Below are positions 1 through 12,598 of a stretch of DNA of 64,000 bases, one piece after another (the first letter of the stretch is position 1; every line of letters begins with the position of its first letter). Where the stretch lies: positions 391,565 through 455,564 of the forward strand of contig VZDJ01000998.1 of NCBI GenBank assembly GCA_008694505.1, written 5' to 3'. The notes under the pieces were generated by a model that had not been told where the DNA came from, made no database searches, and worked only from the letters and a program-made list of their open reading frames with translations. This stretch comes from Cyanoderma ruficeps (Eukaryota > Chordata > Aves > Passeriformes > Timaliidae). The translations under genes were made by a program, and so were the position numbers.

Positions 1-26
1 CTTCCTTTACTTCATATTCTCCTCCA

Positions 27-75
27 CTCCTCTCCTCTCCTCTCCTCTCCTCTCCTCTCCTCTCCTCTCCTCTCC
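27..75. repeat. (TCTCC)n microsatellite
   Basis: About ten near-perfect copies of a five-base pyrimidine unit run from 27 to 75. This is a simple repeat with no coding potential. Confidence 0.95.
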
Positions 76-3000
76 GTCTGGAAAAAAGAAAATTTAGACA
101 ATTTTGAGCTTCATATAAATTATATTTATTTATTATAATTCCCAAATAATCTTCAAGCTAACACAACTGACTGTATAATGCATGCCAATACTAAGAAGAA
201 ACTATAATAATCCTTTGGTATGATCATTTACCATCAGTCTCTGTCATCACCCTAATTGCAGTGAATGATCTCATCTCCTGACAAATGAGGCCAAGTACAA
301 AAAAATGTGTATCTTACATGCTCATTTTCATAAATACTAATCATTCAACATAAGGATGAAAAATGGGCTTGTCAACACTGAAAATGCATTGAGAGTAAAT
401 ATAAGAAGGTAAGAAACACGGTTGCTGAATGCTGATTTAACAGGGTTGTGTCTCTGTCTTCTCTTTTACTCTCCAGTAATAAAAAGAACTGCTGCTGCCT
501 TCTATGCTTAGATGTAAGTCTGTTGGGCCATTGTAATGACTGACAGATGCAATGTTAGTAAAGATAAAATAAGGGAAAAAATAACTTTCCTGAGGAGTTT
601 CTGGATTAGGGTGTACATGTCAAGAAAAGTTGATAAAATTCCATTATAATAACCATGTGGCACTGTAGCAAAAAGATACATTCATCATTGAGTTGTGTGA
701 AGGCACCAGACTTTTTTTTTGTATGGATTGTTCTTTTTCTGTACCTTTTCCTGTCATGTCCTTTCTACTGGCAGCATATGAGAGGTGGAATTTATAGCTT
801 TGTTTCTATTGTGCCAGAATCCTCTGGAAATTATAATGTCTGAATTACATATTGATGTTGTTTTCCATGCAGTGCTGTCTTATCATTCTATTGACAGCAG
901 GGTTAATCCAAAATTCTACTAGTGAATTCAGCAAAGCAGTAATTTGTGTTTACATTGGACAAATGCCGGACAAATACCAGTTGGCAGGGTCTTGCCCAGC
1001 ATGGGTCTTGGAAGCTTCAGGGAAAGTGAAGGCAGACAGTGTTTCTTACAATCACTAAGGTGGTCTCTAATGACCTGGTTCACTTCAGATTTCGCAGCAG
1101 TCTCTGTCACTGCAAAGGAACCTGAGGCCAGTGGCACTGTGTGTTGCACAGACAGTGAAGCTGCTTAATTTTTGGCAGTCCTGCAAGGTGGCATTTCTTT
1201 TCAGGACTGTTTAAAGCCAAATTACACCCCACAGTCAGTCATCCTGTGTCACATATAGCTGGTATGCACTCTCCAAAATCAGTTTTGTACCTGGGGTAAA
1301 TGAACCAAGACAGGCTGAGCTCACTGCATTAACACTTTGAATTCCAGGATTAGACAGATCTTGACAGTCTTCACAACATCCTGGGTAAGGGCCCCAGAAA
1401 GCAGCAGTCCAGTGCTTTTGTTTACTGGCACAGAGTAACTTTTGTTGATTTGCAAAGTAACCAGATTTCAGTGTTGGGTGAAATGATTGCTACATAGCTC
1501 ATCAATCAGTGTGAGAGTTTGGGTAAAAGGCACTGCAATGTGATAAATATCAATCCTCTATAACCTTGGCTTTCAATCAAGGCAGTAGAAGTAGGAAGAG
1601 AGATCAACTTCCTCAGAAAGATTTGTTATACTATATTACAATATTTTGTTATATAGTGCAAATAATAAAAATCAGTTTTTCTTATTACCACTCCTTCAAA
1701 AATTCCCATGAATCTTTTTATGGCAGATCTCTTTTCTAGGTTATCTATTTGACTTCTCAACACATTATCTATTGTCTTTAGTATTCTCAGTTAGAATAAT
1801 ACTCCATACATCAATCAATTTACAACCACATTTCTCTTAGTTTTTTTTTTTTTTTTNTTTTTTTTTTTATCATAGCATCCCAGGTTTTTTTCTGATGACT
1901 TCAGAATAACCCTAGTAGTGATGCCTTAAAGGTGATTTTCTTATTAGCCAGGATCATCTAAAAGGCGCTTAAAGCCACAGAGGAACTGTAAGCCCCACAA
2001 CATTTTGTAGGCATATTGCTTCAAGGGTTGCACAAAGGGCTGTAGGTATCCTTACATTGCTGAGCATAGAAAAGGTCTTGTTCTCAGACCTGCCTGTGAA
2101 GAAAATTTTGGTACAGAAATGAATTCACTGGAGTCTGGACATGAGATCATGACCTTGCAAGGCTGGACCTAATTGTTTATAAATGGAAAATATCTTTGGG
2201 GAATATATTAGCATTGTGGCTCTGTTAGAGAAGTACATTAATAAAAACAATTGTGGACAGAGCTTTTTTAAGGGTCCTGTCTCCAGTCGGATAGTTTTAT
2301 TGATTTCTACTTTTCAGATCTCTTATTGTTTGATGACAGGATTATAATCACTTATAGACAATGTTAAGTTAAAAGAGTAAAGAGAAAAGGAATACTTTCT
2401 AACTGCACAATATCACTAGCTCATGTATATTTGAAAGAAAGATGAGTGTTAAAGGAATGGTAAGAAAAGAATCTATCAGGTTAACATTTATTGTGATTAT
2501 TTTTAACTTATTATAATCTTGCCTAAAAGTTAGGTAAAATTATATTTGACGTCTCTATTTCATTTCACTGTAACTTTTATTAATGTTATTTTTCATGTTT
2601 TTCTAACACTGCCCATGCCTAGGCATTTGCTAAAATGGAAGAATGATACCTGTTTTTGTTTCTTCAAATCTAAGTTGTTATCTTCCATTACCTTCAATTA
2701 ATTGGCTATATTTCATAGAGTTAGTACTTTCTGAAAATTATGCCCCACGAAGAATATCAGGCTTCATAAATATTTGTCAGTTCTATGTGGACTTCTGTAG
2801 TAGTTTTTCACAGTAAGATGTTTGCATTCCTAAGCAAGAGGATGGCCAGTTGTGGAGAGGAGGCAGTGATGCTCATCTGCCATCTATGTGCTTGATGGCA
2901 GGGTCCTCAAATTGTAGCCTGAGGGCTCACAGGTGTTCTCTGGAAAGGGTGCAGATATGCTTTTCAGTGCTTGAGTCTTTCTCTATGTTTTAATCACCTT

Positions 3001-3219
3001 TATGGAATGAAAACTATATTACGGCAACAGGAATGACTTTCTGAAAAGCACTGTTTTAGTCCCTCATCATTTACAGAAAAGTGCAAAAGCTTCATTTTGA
3101 CAGGGAAATGGGTATGTATAATGTCAGGTTTAAATAGTGAACACATTACAAGTTCTTCTAACTTTTATGAATACACTCATTTTTCTGTGAAGTATTTGAG
3201 AAGGAAAATTAATCCACCT
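76..3219. other. AT-rich sequence without a recognised gene
   Basis: I find no exon, RNA gene or recognisable repeat here. A T homopolymer at 1841-1868 is interrupted by a single unresolved base at 1857. The open frames near 852-1168 are short, overlap on both strands and show no domain. Confidence 0.6.
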
Positions 3220-3756
3220 TGTCCTGGGTTGTAGTATAGGATGTGCAAAAATATTCTGTCACCATCTTCAAGAACTGTTGAATCCAATTGTTGGAGCAGT
3301 GTTTCCCAGACCCCTCCCTCTGGACTATCTTCTGTTAATGGCCCATCAATGCCTTGCTGTATGACTCATAGATAACTGCCTCCGGGAGCAATCACTCGCT
3401 AATGGGCCATCAAGGACCCCCTGTATGACTCATCATCCCATTGTGAGATGCTCCGCCCAGGGGGGAGGAGCCAGGCACTCTCACCTGGATATAATGTGGG
3501 ATTTGGGTAGCCCTTACCCACTGGATTCCCAGAGGACCAAAGCTATCAGACCTTTCTATGGAATCACTGCTTCAGGAAAACCACCTCATCTGGACTGCTT
3601 CCATCACCCTGCTCAGGTTGTATTCTGACTCTGTCAGTGGTCTTTTGTATTATTGGATTAATTTTATTTTATTCTACTTTTTTTTCCCCTTTCTTCTTAT
3701 TAAGTTGTATTTTCTGACTTGGAGCCTCTCACTTGTTTTGTTTTCAAATCACTACA
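3220..3756 (+). mobile_element. Solo LTR, ERVL-like, copy 1
   Basis: The element starts TGTCCTGGGTT and ends in CTACA. It is flanked by a perfect 5-bp direct repeat CACCT at 3215-3219 and 3757-3761. Its 5' half shares a distinctive stretch (GATGCTCC, then GGGAGGAGCCAG, then CTCACCTGGATA) with the LTRs at 11902 and 37386, so the three belong to one group. The 3' end differs from the other two, suggesting a subfamily or a recombinant. A 5-bp target duplication fits ERVL-type integration. No internal retroviral sequence is present, so it is a solo LTR left by recombination. Confidence 0.8.
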
Positions 3757-4956
3757 CACCTGTAGTTCATACTAATATCTCCATGTGACTTGCAGTGCTG
3801 ATGCTTGCACATCACCAATGCCAAAAGAAGAGAGTAGGAGACAGAAATGAAAAGTTTTGCTTTGCTGACTACTTGCAAACCCTAGAGCAATTATCACTGT
3901 AAATTTTGCTTTGAGACTATAGCAGCTGTGAGGAGCAGCTCAGTTTGGGGCTTATTCTGAAATGTGACTAATGCTTTAAATCTCTTGGTGCACAGCAAGT
4001 GCCATTTAAAGATCTAGCCCTTTGCTTATGGCCAGCATCTCAAATGATGCAAGTGAAAAAATTATAGCTTTTGAAGATGGAGGAAGGCATGTAGATTCAA
4101 TTAAAGGAGGAATTTGTTTTAGAAAAACTCTGAGGAAGGGAACCTGGGGTAATTAACTTGTTTGTGAATTAAAATAAACTTATTGAATAAATTGCTCTGA
4201 AATTTCAGAATGAAGCTGAGCTTAATGAATTTTCATTGCATATTGGAAAGAAATAATTGAAGAAATTACTTTTGATGTCTTTCAAAGAAGCTTGTTCCTA
4301 TTAATTTACTTTTATGGGAAATAAGAATGACATCAGTGGTTTGTATTTATCTTTTGAGGGGGTTAAGAGGAGAATTGATCGGCCTGTTTTTAGGATTTTA
4401 AACATTGCAGGAAGGAAATAAATTGTCAAAGAAATTGCTTTTGTCTTTAATTGATCATAAATAATGTTTTAGCATGGAATAAAATTTCCATAATTAAAAT
4501 TAGTGCTTTGGACTTTTTAGTAGAACGTTAATTTGCAGAGTATTATTCTGGACCTTGATTTTTACTCAGGTAGTAAGGCTTTGAATTCAAAACCTTTTTT
4601 TGATTAAACCCTATTTATAGTGATATTTTACCAGCAATACTGTAATTCTCTATTGTTTTTATCAAAACCTGTGGATTTATATGACCATTTTTAATTTGAG
4701 ACATCAAAAATCACCACTTGAGTATGTTTGTTACTTTATTTTTGCATACATTTGCCTTTCAAGGCACAGGAATTGTATCCTCCATAGGAAACAAGTGATC
4801 TGTTATGGAAGAAACACTGCCTGTAGATAAAACCATCAAAAACTTCATTCATTGAAATTACCCACTTGAAGTCAGGTTTTTTTCTCCCTGTCTTAGGACT
4901 TTCTAATAATCAAAACACATACAGTAGCCTTTCTGCAGAGAAAAAGGATTCCTAGG
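3757..4956. other. No recognised feature
   Basis: AT-rich unique-looking sequence. I see no coding exon, RNA gene or repeat that I can name. Confidence 0.5.
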
Positions 4957-5475
4957 TGTGGGGGGCTGGGTGCTGTTGCAGTAGCCTTCTTGTTAGAGGG
5001 TAGCAATGAGCCGAGACACAGACTTCTTGTTTATCACAGCATGAAAAGGGTCCTGGTTTATTCCTCTTCACAGCTCAGCCATCCTGACTCCAACCATTCA
5101 TTGCCTCTGACTGCAGCAAGCTCCTACTGTAGGTTTCCCTTGCAGCCTCTGACTGCTGGTTATTTGCTGCTGAACTCTGACTTGACTGCACATATTAGTT
5201 TGCAGACTCTGAATGCAGGCTTTTACCCAGCTAGACTATGGCTACAGTTTCTAACAACAGGCTCTGACTGCAGACTCAGACTGACCTCACAGCAGAGATT
5301 CTCTCTCCCCAGAATCCTTCTTCATGATTCCCCTCTCACCCCCTAACCCACTCCCTTTTATCAGACTTAGCTTTATTCGATATAGCTGTCACTCATTAGT
5401 GGTGAAGCTTTATTGGGTAATTAACACAGCTGTTACTTATCAGGGGTGAGGTCACCTCTATTGCCTTCTCCCACA
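4957..5475 (-). mobile_element. LTR-like element, minus strand
   Basis: On the minus strand the block begins TGTGGGAGAAGG and ends CCCCACA, so its ends match the TG...CA rule as TGTGGG/CCCACA. Three AATAAA polyadenylation-type signals read on the minus strand: two inside the 3' part of the block (seen on the plus strand as CTTTATT at about 5370 and 5410) and GAATAAACC near 5056. I could not find a target-site duplication, so the ends are provisional. The plus-strand open frame at 4990-5346 is fortuitous. Confidence 0.45.
5100..5275. repeat. Degenerate repeats of CTCTGACTGCAG
   Basis: Five variants of CTCTGACTGCAG recur between about 5104 and 5275 at irregular spacings of roughly 35 to 65 bases, inside the LTR-like block. 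They look like decayed copies of an internal minisatellite. Confidence 0.5.
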
Positions 5476-7380
5476 GGGTACAAATATGTTTTGTCTCATT
5501 CTGACTGTGACAAGGGGGAAGTTGTTTTTAGTAGTGAGGGTTCCAGAGAGGTGGGGAGATGCTGCTCTGAACCACCTTCCTCTACTTCCTTGAGACGGGT
5601 GCCTAGTCCTTCCTAATTCCCCCATCCAGACTCACTTTCTGAATGATTTCTCAGAAAGGTTGGCGGCACATATGCAAAAAAAAAAAGGTGCAAAACAAGA
5701 GGCATATACAGGCTAATTATAAAAGGATCAGTCTCCATCTCTTTTTCCTCTATCTGTTTTTCGTTCTTTGTCTCACTGTCTCAGCTCTGGACTGCCCACT
5801 CAGCAGGAGTAATGTGGGGCCTAAGGACTGATAATATTTGTTCTCTCTCTGTCTATTTCCTGCCTTTATTTCTCTGCTCCCTTACTGTGTCTGGGCAAGG
5901 TGTGGCTCACACTCTGTACTGAAGTTTCTTATGTTCTTGTAAAGGGCTGCATCATTATTACGAAAAGAGTTTTAGGGCAATATTTAAGACAGAGAAGCAA
6001 CCCAGGATGAAACAAAAAACCTGAGATAACCTTCTCTGAAACTCTGCAATCAATTTTTCTCAACTCTGTGAGTATTTGGGTTCTCATTAACATAATCCTC
6101 ATCCCTTACGAGTAGAAAACAAATTAAGCAAAATATCTGCATCCAATTAACAGAGCAATGAAAAGGAAACATATCCCCCATGTGTAATGATCACACTTGA
6201 AAATTGATAATTAGCTTTCTTAACTATATTGTCTATTATGAGAGTAAGAAAAACTGGAATTTATGTTCTCGTGTATACTTTTAATTAAGGCATAGAGCAG
6301 CATTAGGAGACAATGAGTTTTAATTGACATAAACTCTTATAAGAAGATAAGATTTAAATGTTTTGTTGAAAGCAAGGGTTGGAAAAAACAGATTTCAAAG
6401 CTCTCAGATACCAAGTTTTTGCTGACCACTTTCTTTCTCACACTTATTAGCATATAAATATGGGCAAAGGCAAATATCTTGCTGCTAATTCTTAGCCTCA
6501 GGTTTGGATGTGCAGCAAATATACTTCAGCTTTTCATTACCTATGCTGAAAATAAAGCTTCAGTATTTGGGTTGCTGAAATCACATTGATTTTGAAACTG
6601 ACCAGACGATTAATTTAATTGCTTTAGGTTATGGTTGATGTGGAAAGTTTTAGGATTCAGGTGGGTTGCTAGAAGCTGAATTTATATTCTGGGCTTCTTG
6701 GGGTTCTCATGCTTTCTTTTTAGCTTCTGTACCATATCATATAGTAGAATAACTTCTGGCTTTGGCAATTTTTAAAGTTAAGTATCTCATTACTTCCCTA
6801 GAAGTCGCAGTATTTCTTGTGTGAATTTAGTTATTGATTTGTTGTATTTTCATTTTTTGTTACATTTGTGGGTCAAAAATGAGTATCAAAACCCCTCAAA
6901 GCCAATAAACTCTTACTCAAGAAAGTTTAAAACTATCATATCAAAGTACTTCCCAGAATGCATTTGACATATTGCTGAAACCTGCAGGATAAAACATAAT
7001 TTGGAACTTAAGGGTGTCCAGATCATCTCTATAAATTTGATAACATAGACATTTTTGGTTTTGTGGAAGATTCCTCCCTGTCTCCACTTACATGGCCCTC
7101 CAGGAGAATCTTACATGTCTAGCACACAGGAGGCTGAGAAAATTTGCGATACATTGAGTATATTTTAAGGCCCACCTTACTCTTTTTCATTTGAAGTGCC
7201 CTGCAAAACATGCACAAAACTAAAGCCAAATAAAAATTATAAAAATTAAACAGAGAAGAAAGATGTCAGTTAATGTCTTACAGATCTTTTGGAGGGTCTA
7301 GAGCAAGAGACTGTATGCTTGTCTGGTTTTTCTTCTTTCCTAACAGTTCAGTATTGGTCAGAAGCAAGGACTGGATTGTG
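5476..7380. other. No recognised feature
   Basis: The first 150 bases may still belong to the repeat at 4957-5475. The rest is AT-rich with no identifiable gene. Confidence 0.45.
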
Positions 7381-7584
7381 TTAGAAAGATCTGGTTCTTC
7401 CATCACAGTTGGGAAGTGATATTATTGACTGTCTTCCACTGCTGCTTGCTGCTTTCTCCTCAGATGCATGGTAACTGTGATCCTCTTTTTGCTCTAGTGA
7501 TGAATCAAGAGTAACAAACACTTCAGTAAGTCTGAAGAAGGAGCCACAGCAGTCCACACTGTAGAGATGATTTGGTCTCTGAAA
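7381..7584 (-). CDS. Possible terminal coding exon of an unknown gene
   Basis: On the minus strand an open frame of about 67 codons runs from 7584 to a TAA stop at 7381-7383. It is preceded by a plausible 3' splice site (ATCCTTGCAG directly before 7584). The encoded stretch is polar, with a Ser- and Glu-rich tail, and looks less low-complexity than other random frames in the region. I do not recognise the protein, see no domain, and find no partner exon in the window. The pyrimidine tract before the acceptor is weak. It could equally be a chance frame in intergenic DNA. Confidence 0.2.
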   Translation of the reverse strand, partial: FQRPNHLYSVDCCGSFFRLTEVFVTLDSSLEQKEDHSYHASEEKAASSSGRQSIISLPNCDGRTRSF

Positions 7585-8126
7585 CTGCAAGGATAAATAC
7601 AACATATTTATCATAAGGCTAAAGTAGACCAATTGCTGTACACCTTATATTTCTTTAATACGGCAAGATGATGAAGAACAAAAGAGCCGATAGTCTGATT
7701 TTAGCTGGGATGGAGTTAGCTTTCCTTATAGTAGTTTGTACATTGCTATGTTTTGAAAAGAATGTTGGTAACATGTCTTAGTGCTGAGCAATGAGTATAC
7801 AGTGTCAGAAATTTTTCTGATTCCTATGCTGTCCCGTTAATGAGTAGGCTGGCAGCAGACAAAGTTTGGATGGGTCTGACCACAACAGACAAAAGTGATA
7901 TATCAAACCATATAATGTCATACTTAGTAATAAATGCTGGTGGAGAATAAGATGAGAGGGAAGGGTGTTGGAGTTATGGCTTTTATCTTCCAAAGTAACA
8001 ATTACATATGGTGGTGCCCTGCTTTCCTGGATATGACTAAACCTCTGGTTGTCACTGGAAAAAAAATGAATTCCTTTTTTTGTTTTGATTAAGCACATAG
8101 CTTTTGCTTTACCTATTGCGGTATAT
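7585..8126. other. No recognised feature
   Basis: Unique-looking sequence. The 97-codon minus-strand frame at 7805-8098 has no recognisable domain and I treat it as chance. Confidence 0.45.
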
Positions 8127-8433
8127 TGTGTGATAGCTGAGGCTAGGATGTCTCAATTTCAGGGACAGAAAGATGAAGCCACACCAGCAGCAGTTCAAGG
8201 GAACTAACTCTTTATTTCAAAAATCTGACTCCATTTATATACATCTGTAAAAAGGTCAAGAGATTGGCCACCACAGGGGCCACCTCTTTAACCTGGATGG
8301 TGAACATCACCATCAATCACATTTCTCCTCCCAGAGGAGAAATATGTAAACATTCTAAAAACACACATTATTTACATGAAGCTGCATGAGAATCTGCAGC
8401 ACAAAGACAGAAGGCAGAAAATTCAGGGCGACA
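8127..8433 (-). mobile_element. Solo LTR-like element, minus strand
   Basis: Read on the minus strand, the block begins TGTCGCCC, has a TATA-like TATATAAATGG (plus-strand position about 8233-8243), then AAATAAAGAG as a polyadenylation signal (about 8208-8217), and ends in CACACA. That order is that of an LTR. ATAT stands directly outside both proposed ends (8123-8126 and 8434-8437), a possible 4-bp duplication, but it is short and AT-only, so the ends are uncertain. Confidence 0.5.
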
Positions 8434-8518
8434 ATATTGATCTTAATCCACTGGTTGCCCATCACTTGCCAGTCGTCACTTTTTATTCAGGGAAATCCTG
8501 CCCTTGAATGCCTACATA

Positions 8519-8657
8519 GACTGAAATTAGCTCAGCTGGTTAGGGCATGGCCATAATAATGATGCCAAGATTGTGGGTTCAATTCCTGTATAGACCATCC
8601 ACAAGCTAGACTTGATTTTTTGGGGTTTCTTCCCTCAGAATATTCTGTGATTCTATG
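8519..8657 (+). mobile_element. tRNA-Ile-derived SINE with CR1-like tail
   Basis: The 5' part is a degenerate tRNA, with an A-box at 8527-8540 (TTAGCTCAGCTGGT) and a B-box at 8575-8586 (GGGTTCAATTCC). The sequence between and after the boxes matches vertebrate tRNA-Ile better than other tRNAs. The 3' end carries ATTCTGTGATTCTATG, the tail hallmark of CR1 LINEs, which presumably mobilised it. This is the design of TguSINE1-type elements described in zebra finch. The tRNA part has too many mismatches to fold as a functional tRNA. Confidence 0.75.
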
Positions 8658-8660
8658 TAG

Positions 8661-11600
8661 TAATGAATAACATTCATTTAAGCTAGCTTTGTGTGTACAG
8701 TTTTAGTTTTTTTAGGCTCCAAGAATCACTTAGACAATTGCAGTTGACCCATTCTGTTCCCATCTTTTCAAGACACTGTAATGATGTCAAGGTTATTTGA
8801 CTACAGATAGTTTCATGCAGATTAGTAACTATTCTTTCATTTTCTTTCATTAATTTCTGATGACATCTACTTTCAGCTACCCTTTTATGATGCCCTATGT
8901 TTGTCAAGGGTGTCAAAACAGCAACAAAATGTGCTTGTCAATTCTCTTATCACCTTTAAATATTGGAATAATGTTGAGTTGATCTTATCTGCTCTACTAG
9001 GTGAGATGTATCATGCATACGAAAGTTATAAAAAGAGAAACTTTTTGATGTCATTTCCACTGTGCTGCTTGGTCCCAAAATTCCCCCGCATCAACACTTG
9101 TTAGGAATTTCAGATTCCATTTAGTCATTAGATTGAAAAGACTGAAGCCTGTTTCAGTCTTTCTCACCAAACAGAATTCACCATTGTGATCATCTATCAC
9201 AGAATGATTTTTAGCTGCTGTCCTCCTGAATGTAAAATTTGTACATCACCTAAATATTTTCATCTATTCATTTAACCTCAGGATAGATATATTCGAATCC
9301 ATGATGTTAGCTCTGTCAAGTGTATAAGACATTTCCCTGAAGCCCCTCTGAGCATCTGGAGGCTCTCCCATCCCAAATAAGACAGTGCTATGTAGACACA
9401 GCCCATCTGTATGACTGATTTAGGTTTCGGAAGTAAACCTTGTTTTGGGCTGATAGCAACCAGAATTAAAGTAGCAGTCAGAGGTGCATTGCTCTGTTTC
9501 AATTATTTCTTTATTAAATCGGTTCCAACACACTTCTTTTTGTATTAAATAATCTAGATTCATAATTAAATTAATAACAAGATGAGAATGGCAGCACCAC
9601 TTTCAATTATATGCAAAAATTGTTTTCGGGTGGAAAGCGTCAAATGACTGCACAACGACAATTAATCTATATTACTGAAAAAGATTTAACCATAGATATA
9701 TCTTTTCACTTCTTTCTTCTTTTTTTTTAGCAATTCTTGTCTCCGAACTAGAAAGTTTTCAAGAAGTCCTTTACATTACTAAGAATAGAGTTGGCAGAGA
9801 ACTGAGTTAGCAGAAGGCTTCCTCTACCTTTATACCAGCAGATTTCTTCTGCATATGTCACATTCACAGTTGGCTGTTCAGATTTAGCATTTCAATGAAC
9901 AGCATATCTACAGATATTGTTGATAATGAAAATAGATTCCTATGCAAAAGAGGGTTTGGTTGCTTGGTTTTTTTTTTTTTTTAATTTTATTTTATCCTGT
10001 AAGAACTAATGAAACCTACTGGGATTTCTACAGTGGAATAGAGATCTTTACACTTTCTAATGAATATTTGCATAAGCAGAAAAAAATAAGACACTAATAA
10101 GCTTCTTGGTAGCAAGTCCTCAGAGTATACTTTATAATGTTGTGTATGTTATTCTGTGTAAATGTCTTTAGTTGTATGCTGAACTTTGGAATCTTCAATT
10201 TGCTCACAAAAATTACGCCACTGGAGCTATCTGTACAGGACAAGGACTTGCAGTTTAATCATTCATATCAAAGAAAAAGAGGTTAGGGAATTTTTCTGAA
10301 TGCTTATATGTCTGCTTGTATCTTTTTTGTTTCACTTACATAATGAATTATTTGTCCTTTGGTGTAGATTGTCTTTTGCATAACAAACTTCCCCTCAAAA
10401 TTTACGCAGCACAGCAGCTGAATCAAAAAATTCTTATCAGTCCTGCTGACTGCTTTTCTGCTCAATAAATCAGTTCAGGTTTACTATATACATCTTTTTT
10501 CACAGAACAAAATCACACCTGGATTAGTAAAATTTGATATAGGTGGCAAAGGGTGGAGTGCGATTTTCCAATATGAAATAATATTTAAGAGAGATTTAAA
10601 AACAATACAGACATACAACTTCAACAGTCACTTATGGGAAACCTCCTGTATTATCAATGACGTTTGGATGAGACCAAACTAGATTCTGCTTGTGTGTAAT
10701 TCCACATTCTTAAATTCTTTTAATTAAAAGAGCTAGTGAGTTTCAAATAAACAACATAAAATATAGCTAGAAACGTATTTAGGATCACAGCTTTGACAAC
10801 CCCCTAATTATTTCCTCTATTCTTACTATTTAAAATCACCAGGTTCTTTTTAAGTTAACATGAAAAATTCTTAAATATTTAAACACATCTATTCACATTT
10901 ATTGACATTTTGGTGAGAGCTATATAAAGATTTTCATGAGAGGAACAGAACCTTGTTCAGATTACTCCTCACCTAATCCAGTATGTTCAAGATCTTTCAA
11001 TAGCAAAAAACCAGCAAAAATGCTTCGTCTCCTTTTATGCAGGGTTCAAGTTGACTATATGTGTAAGGAGTTGCTGTTTTATCATAGGGGAAAAAATGGT
11101 GTAACTTCAGCCCTTGAACTGTTTCTTTTGCTTAAAATTTAGGTGTTCTTGTCATATTTTTTCATTCTTTGGTAAATAAACACTTTATAACATTGTATCA
11201 GATCTTTAGTTGATATCTAGGTTGAGAAAAAATTACTTTTTTTCAATAGATTCAGATAGCTTAACTATTTTTACTGCTTTCATTAAAGTGACTGACTTGG
11301 TGAAAAGGTATCAGATGTTCTATAAATAGACCACATTTTTGCAGAGTATTTTTTAAAAGAGAGAGAAGAGTCAAAGAGACTATGGATATTTTGTTCTTTT
11401 ATAGGCAATTTTGTTGCTGATTTGGAATAAAAATTATAATTTAAGTAGGTAATTCATAAGCAATTTTTTGTTTCTTACTGAGTTTAAATAAGTTTATCTT
11501 CCTTGTGTCTCTGCTACATTTGTTATAACTGGACAAACTGACAATAAAGAAGCCAGCTCCTTTCATCCCTTCCTCACAGTTTCCTGTTATCTTTATAGTA

Positions 11601-11901
11601 AGCTCCATTTGCCATTATTGCAATTCAAACTTCTTTTTTCCTGAAAAAAATCCTGACTGAAGACTTTATAAAGGTAGGATATGAGCAAGGTACTATATTA
11701 CCTATAACTTCTGAAGGAGTATTCATCCTTTACATTGAAAAAGGAAACAGATATGATCTCATTCATGATTTATGAACCAAATGAATATCTATAATCAGAA
11801 GGGGTGAATTTTCAAAGCTTCCTGCAAAATGTAAAAAATCTTAGATATAGGTCCAAGATAACTGATTTGACATATATTTTTATATTATTGAGTTATACTG
11901 C
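8661..11901. other. AT-rich sequence without a recognised gene
   Basis: No exon, RNA gene or nameable repeat. Small T-runs and A-runs only. The frames at 8683-8916, 9278-9502 and 10936-11142 lack domains. Confidence 0.5.
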
Positions 11902-12598
11902 TGTCCTGGGTTATAGTCTATTCAATTTCATCTGCTGAAAACAGTTGGGGGCGGGTGCCTTTTGATAATGGGCCAACGGTCAGTATTAGGTAGAGCATTG
12001 TTCTTATCTTTAATGGGCCATTAACAGTCTTCTCTAGCCGTCTCCCCTTCCCAACACATACCTACATCCTAGCGTACCTATTGTGTGATGCTCCACCCCG
12101 TGGGAGGAGCCAGCCATTCTCACCTGGATAAAGCTGGGACTTTAAACCAGCACAGTGTCTTGCTTCATCCGATTACGGGAGGAAGGCTGGACCCTTCTCA
12201 CCACCTCAGGACCCCTTTCTTTTCTGCTACTGGATCATTTTCTGCCTCAGCGGAGCTGTACCTGCCATTCCAGGAGGACTCACTTTTGGACTGCTTTCCA
12301 CACCCTGACTAACAAGGTTGTAGCTTTGACCCTGTCAGGACTTTTCAAAATTGTTGTTTGTTGGTTTGCTGGTTTGGTGGGGTGGTTTTGTTTTGTTTTG
12401 TTTTTTTTTTTTTTTCTTTTCTACCACATTTGTATTCTTATATTCTTAGTAAAAAGCTGTTATTCCTACTCCCAAATCTTTGCCTGAGAGCCGTTAATTG
12501 CAAAATTAGAACTTGGCGGGGGGTGAGGGGTTTACATCCTCTATTCTAAGGGGAACCCCAGTTTCCCTGGCAGATACCTGTCTTTCTAAACCAAGACA
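11902..12598 (+). mobile_element. Solo LTR, ERVL-like, copy 2
   Basis: A 697-bp LTR running from TGTCCTGGGTT to ACCAAGACA, flanked by a perfect 5-bp duplication ACTGC at 11897-11901 and 12599-12603. It aligns by eye over its whole length with the inverted copy at 37386-38194 and over its 5' half with copy 1. It contains a T-rich tract at about 12384-12420. The open frames inside it (12085-12549) are shadows of LTR sequence. Confidence 0.9.

Noticed and set aside
4990..5346. 118-codon plus-strand frame
   Set aside because: Lies antisense in an LTR-like block and is composed of its CTCTGACTGCAG repeats.
8519..8592. A functional tRNA-Ile gene
   Set aside because: Stem positions are mismatched and the copy is fused to a CR1-type tail; it is a SINE.
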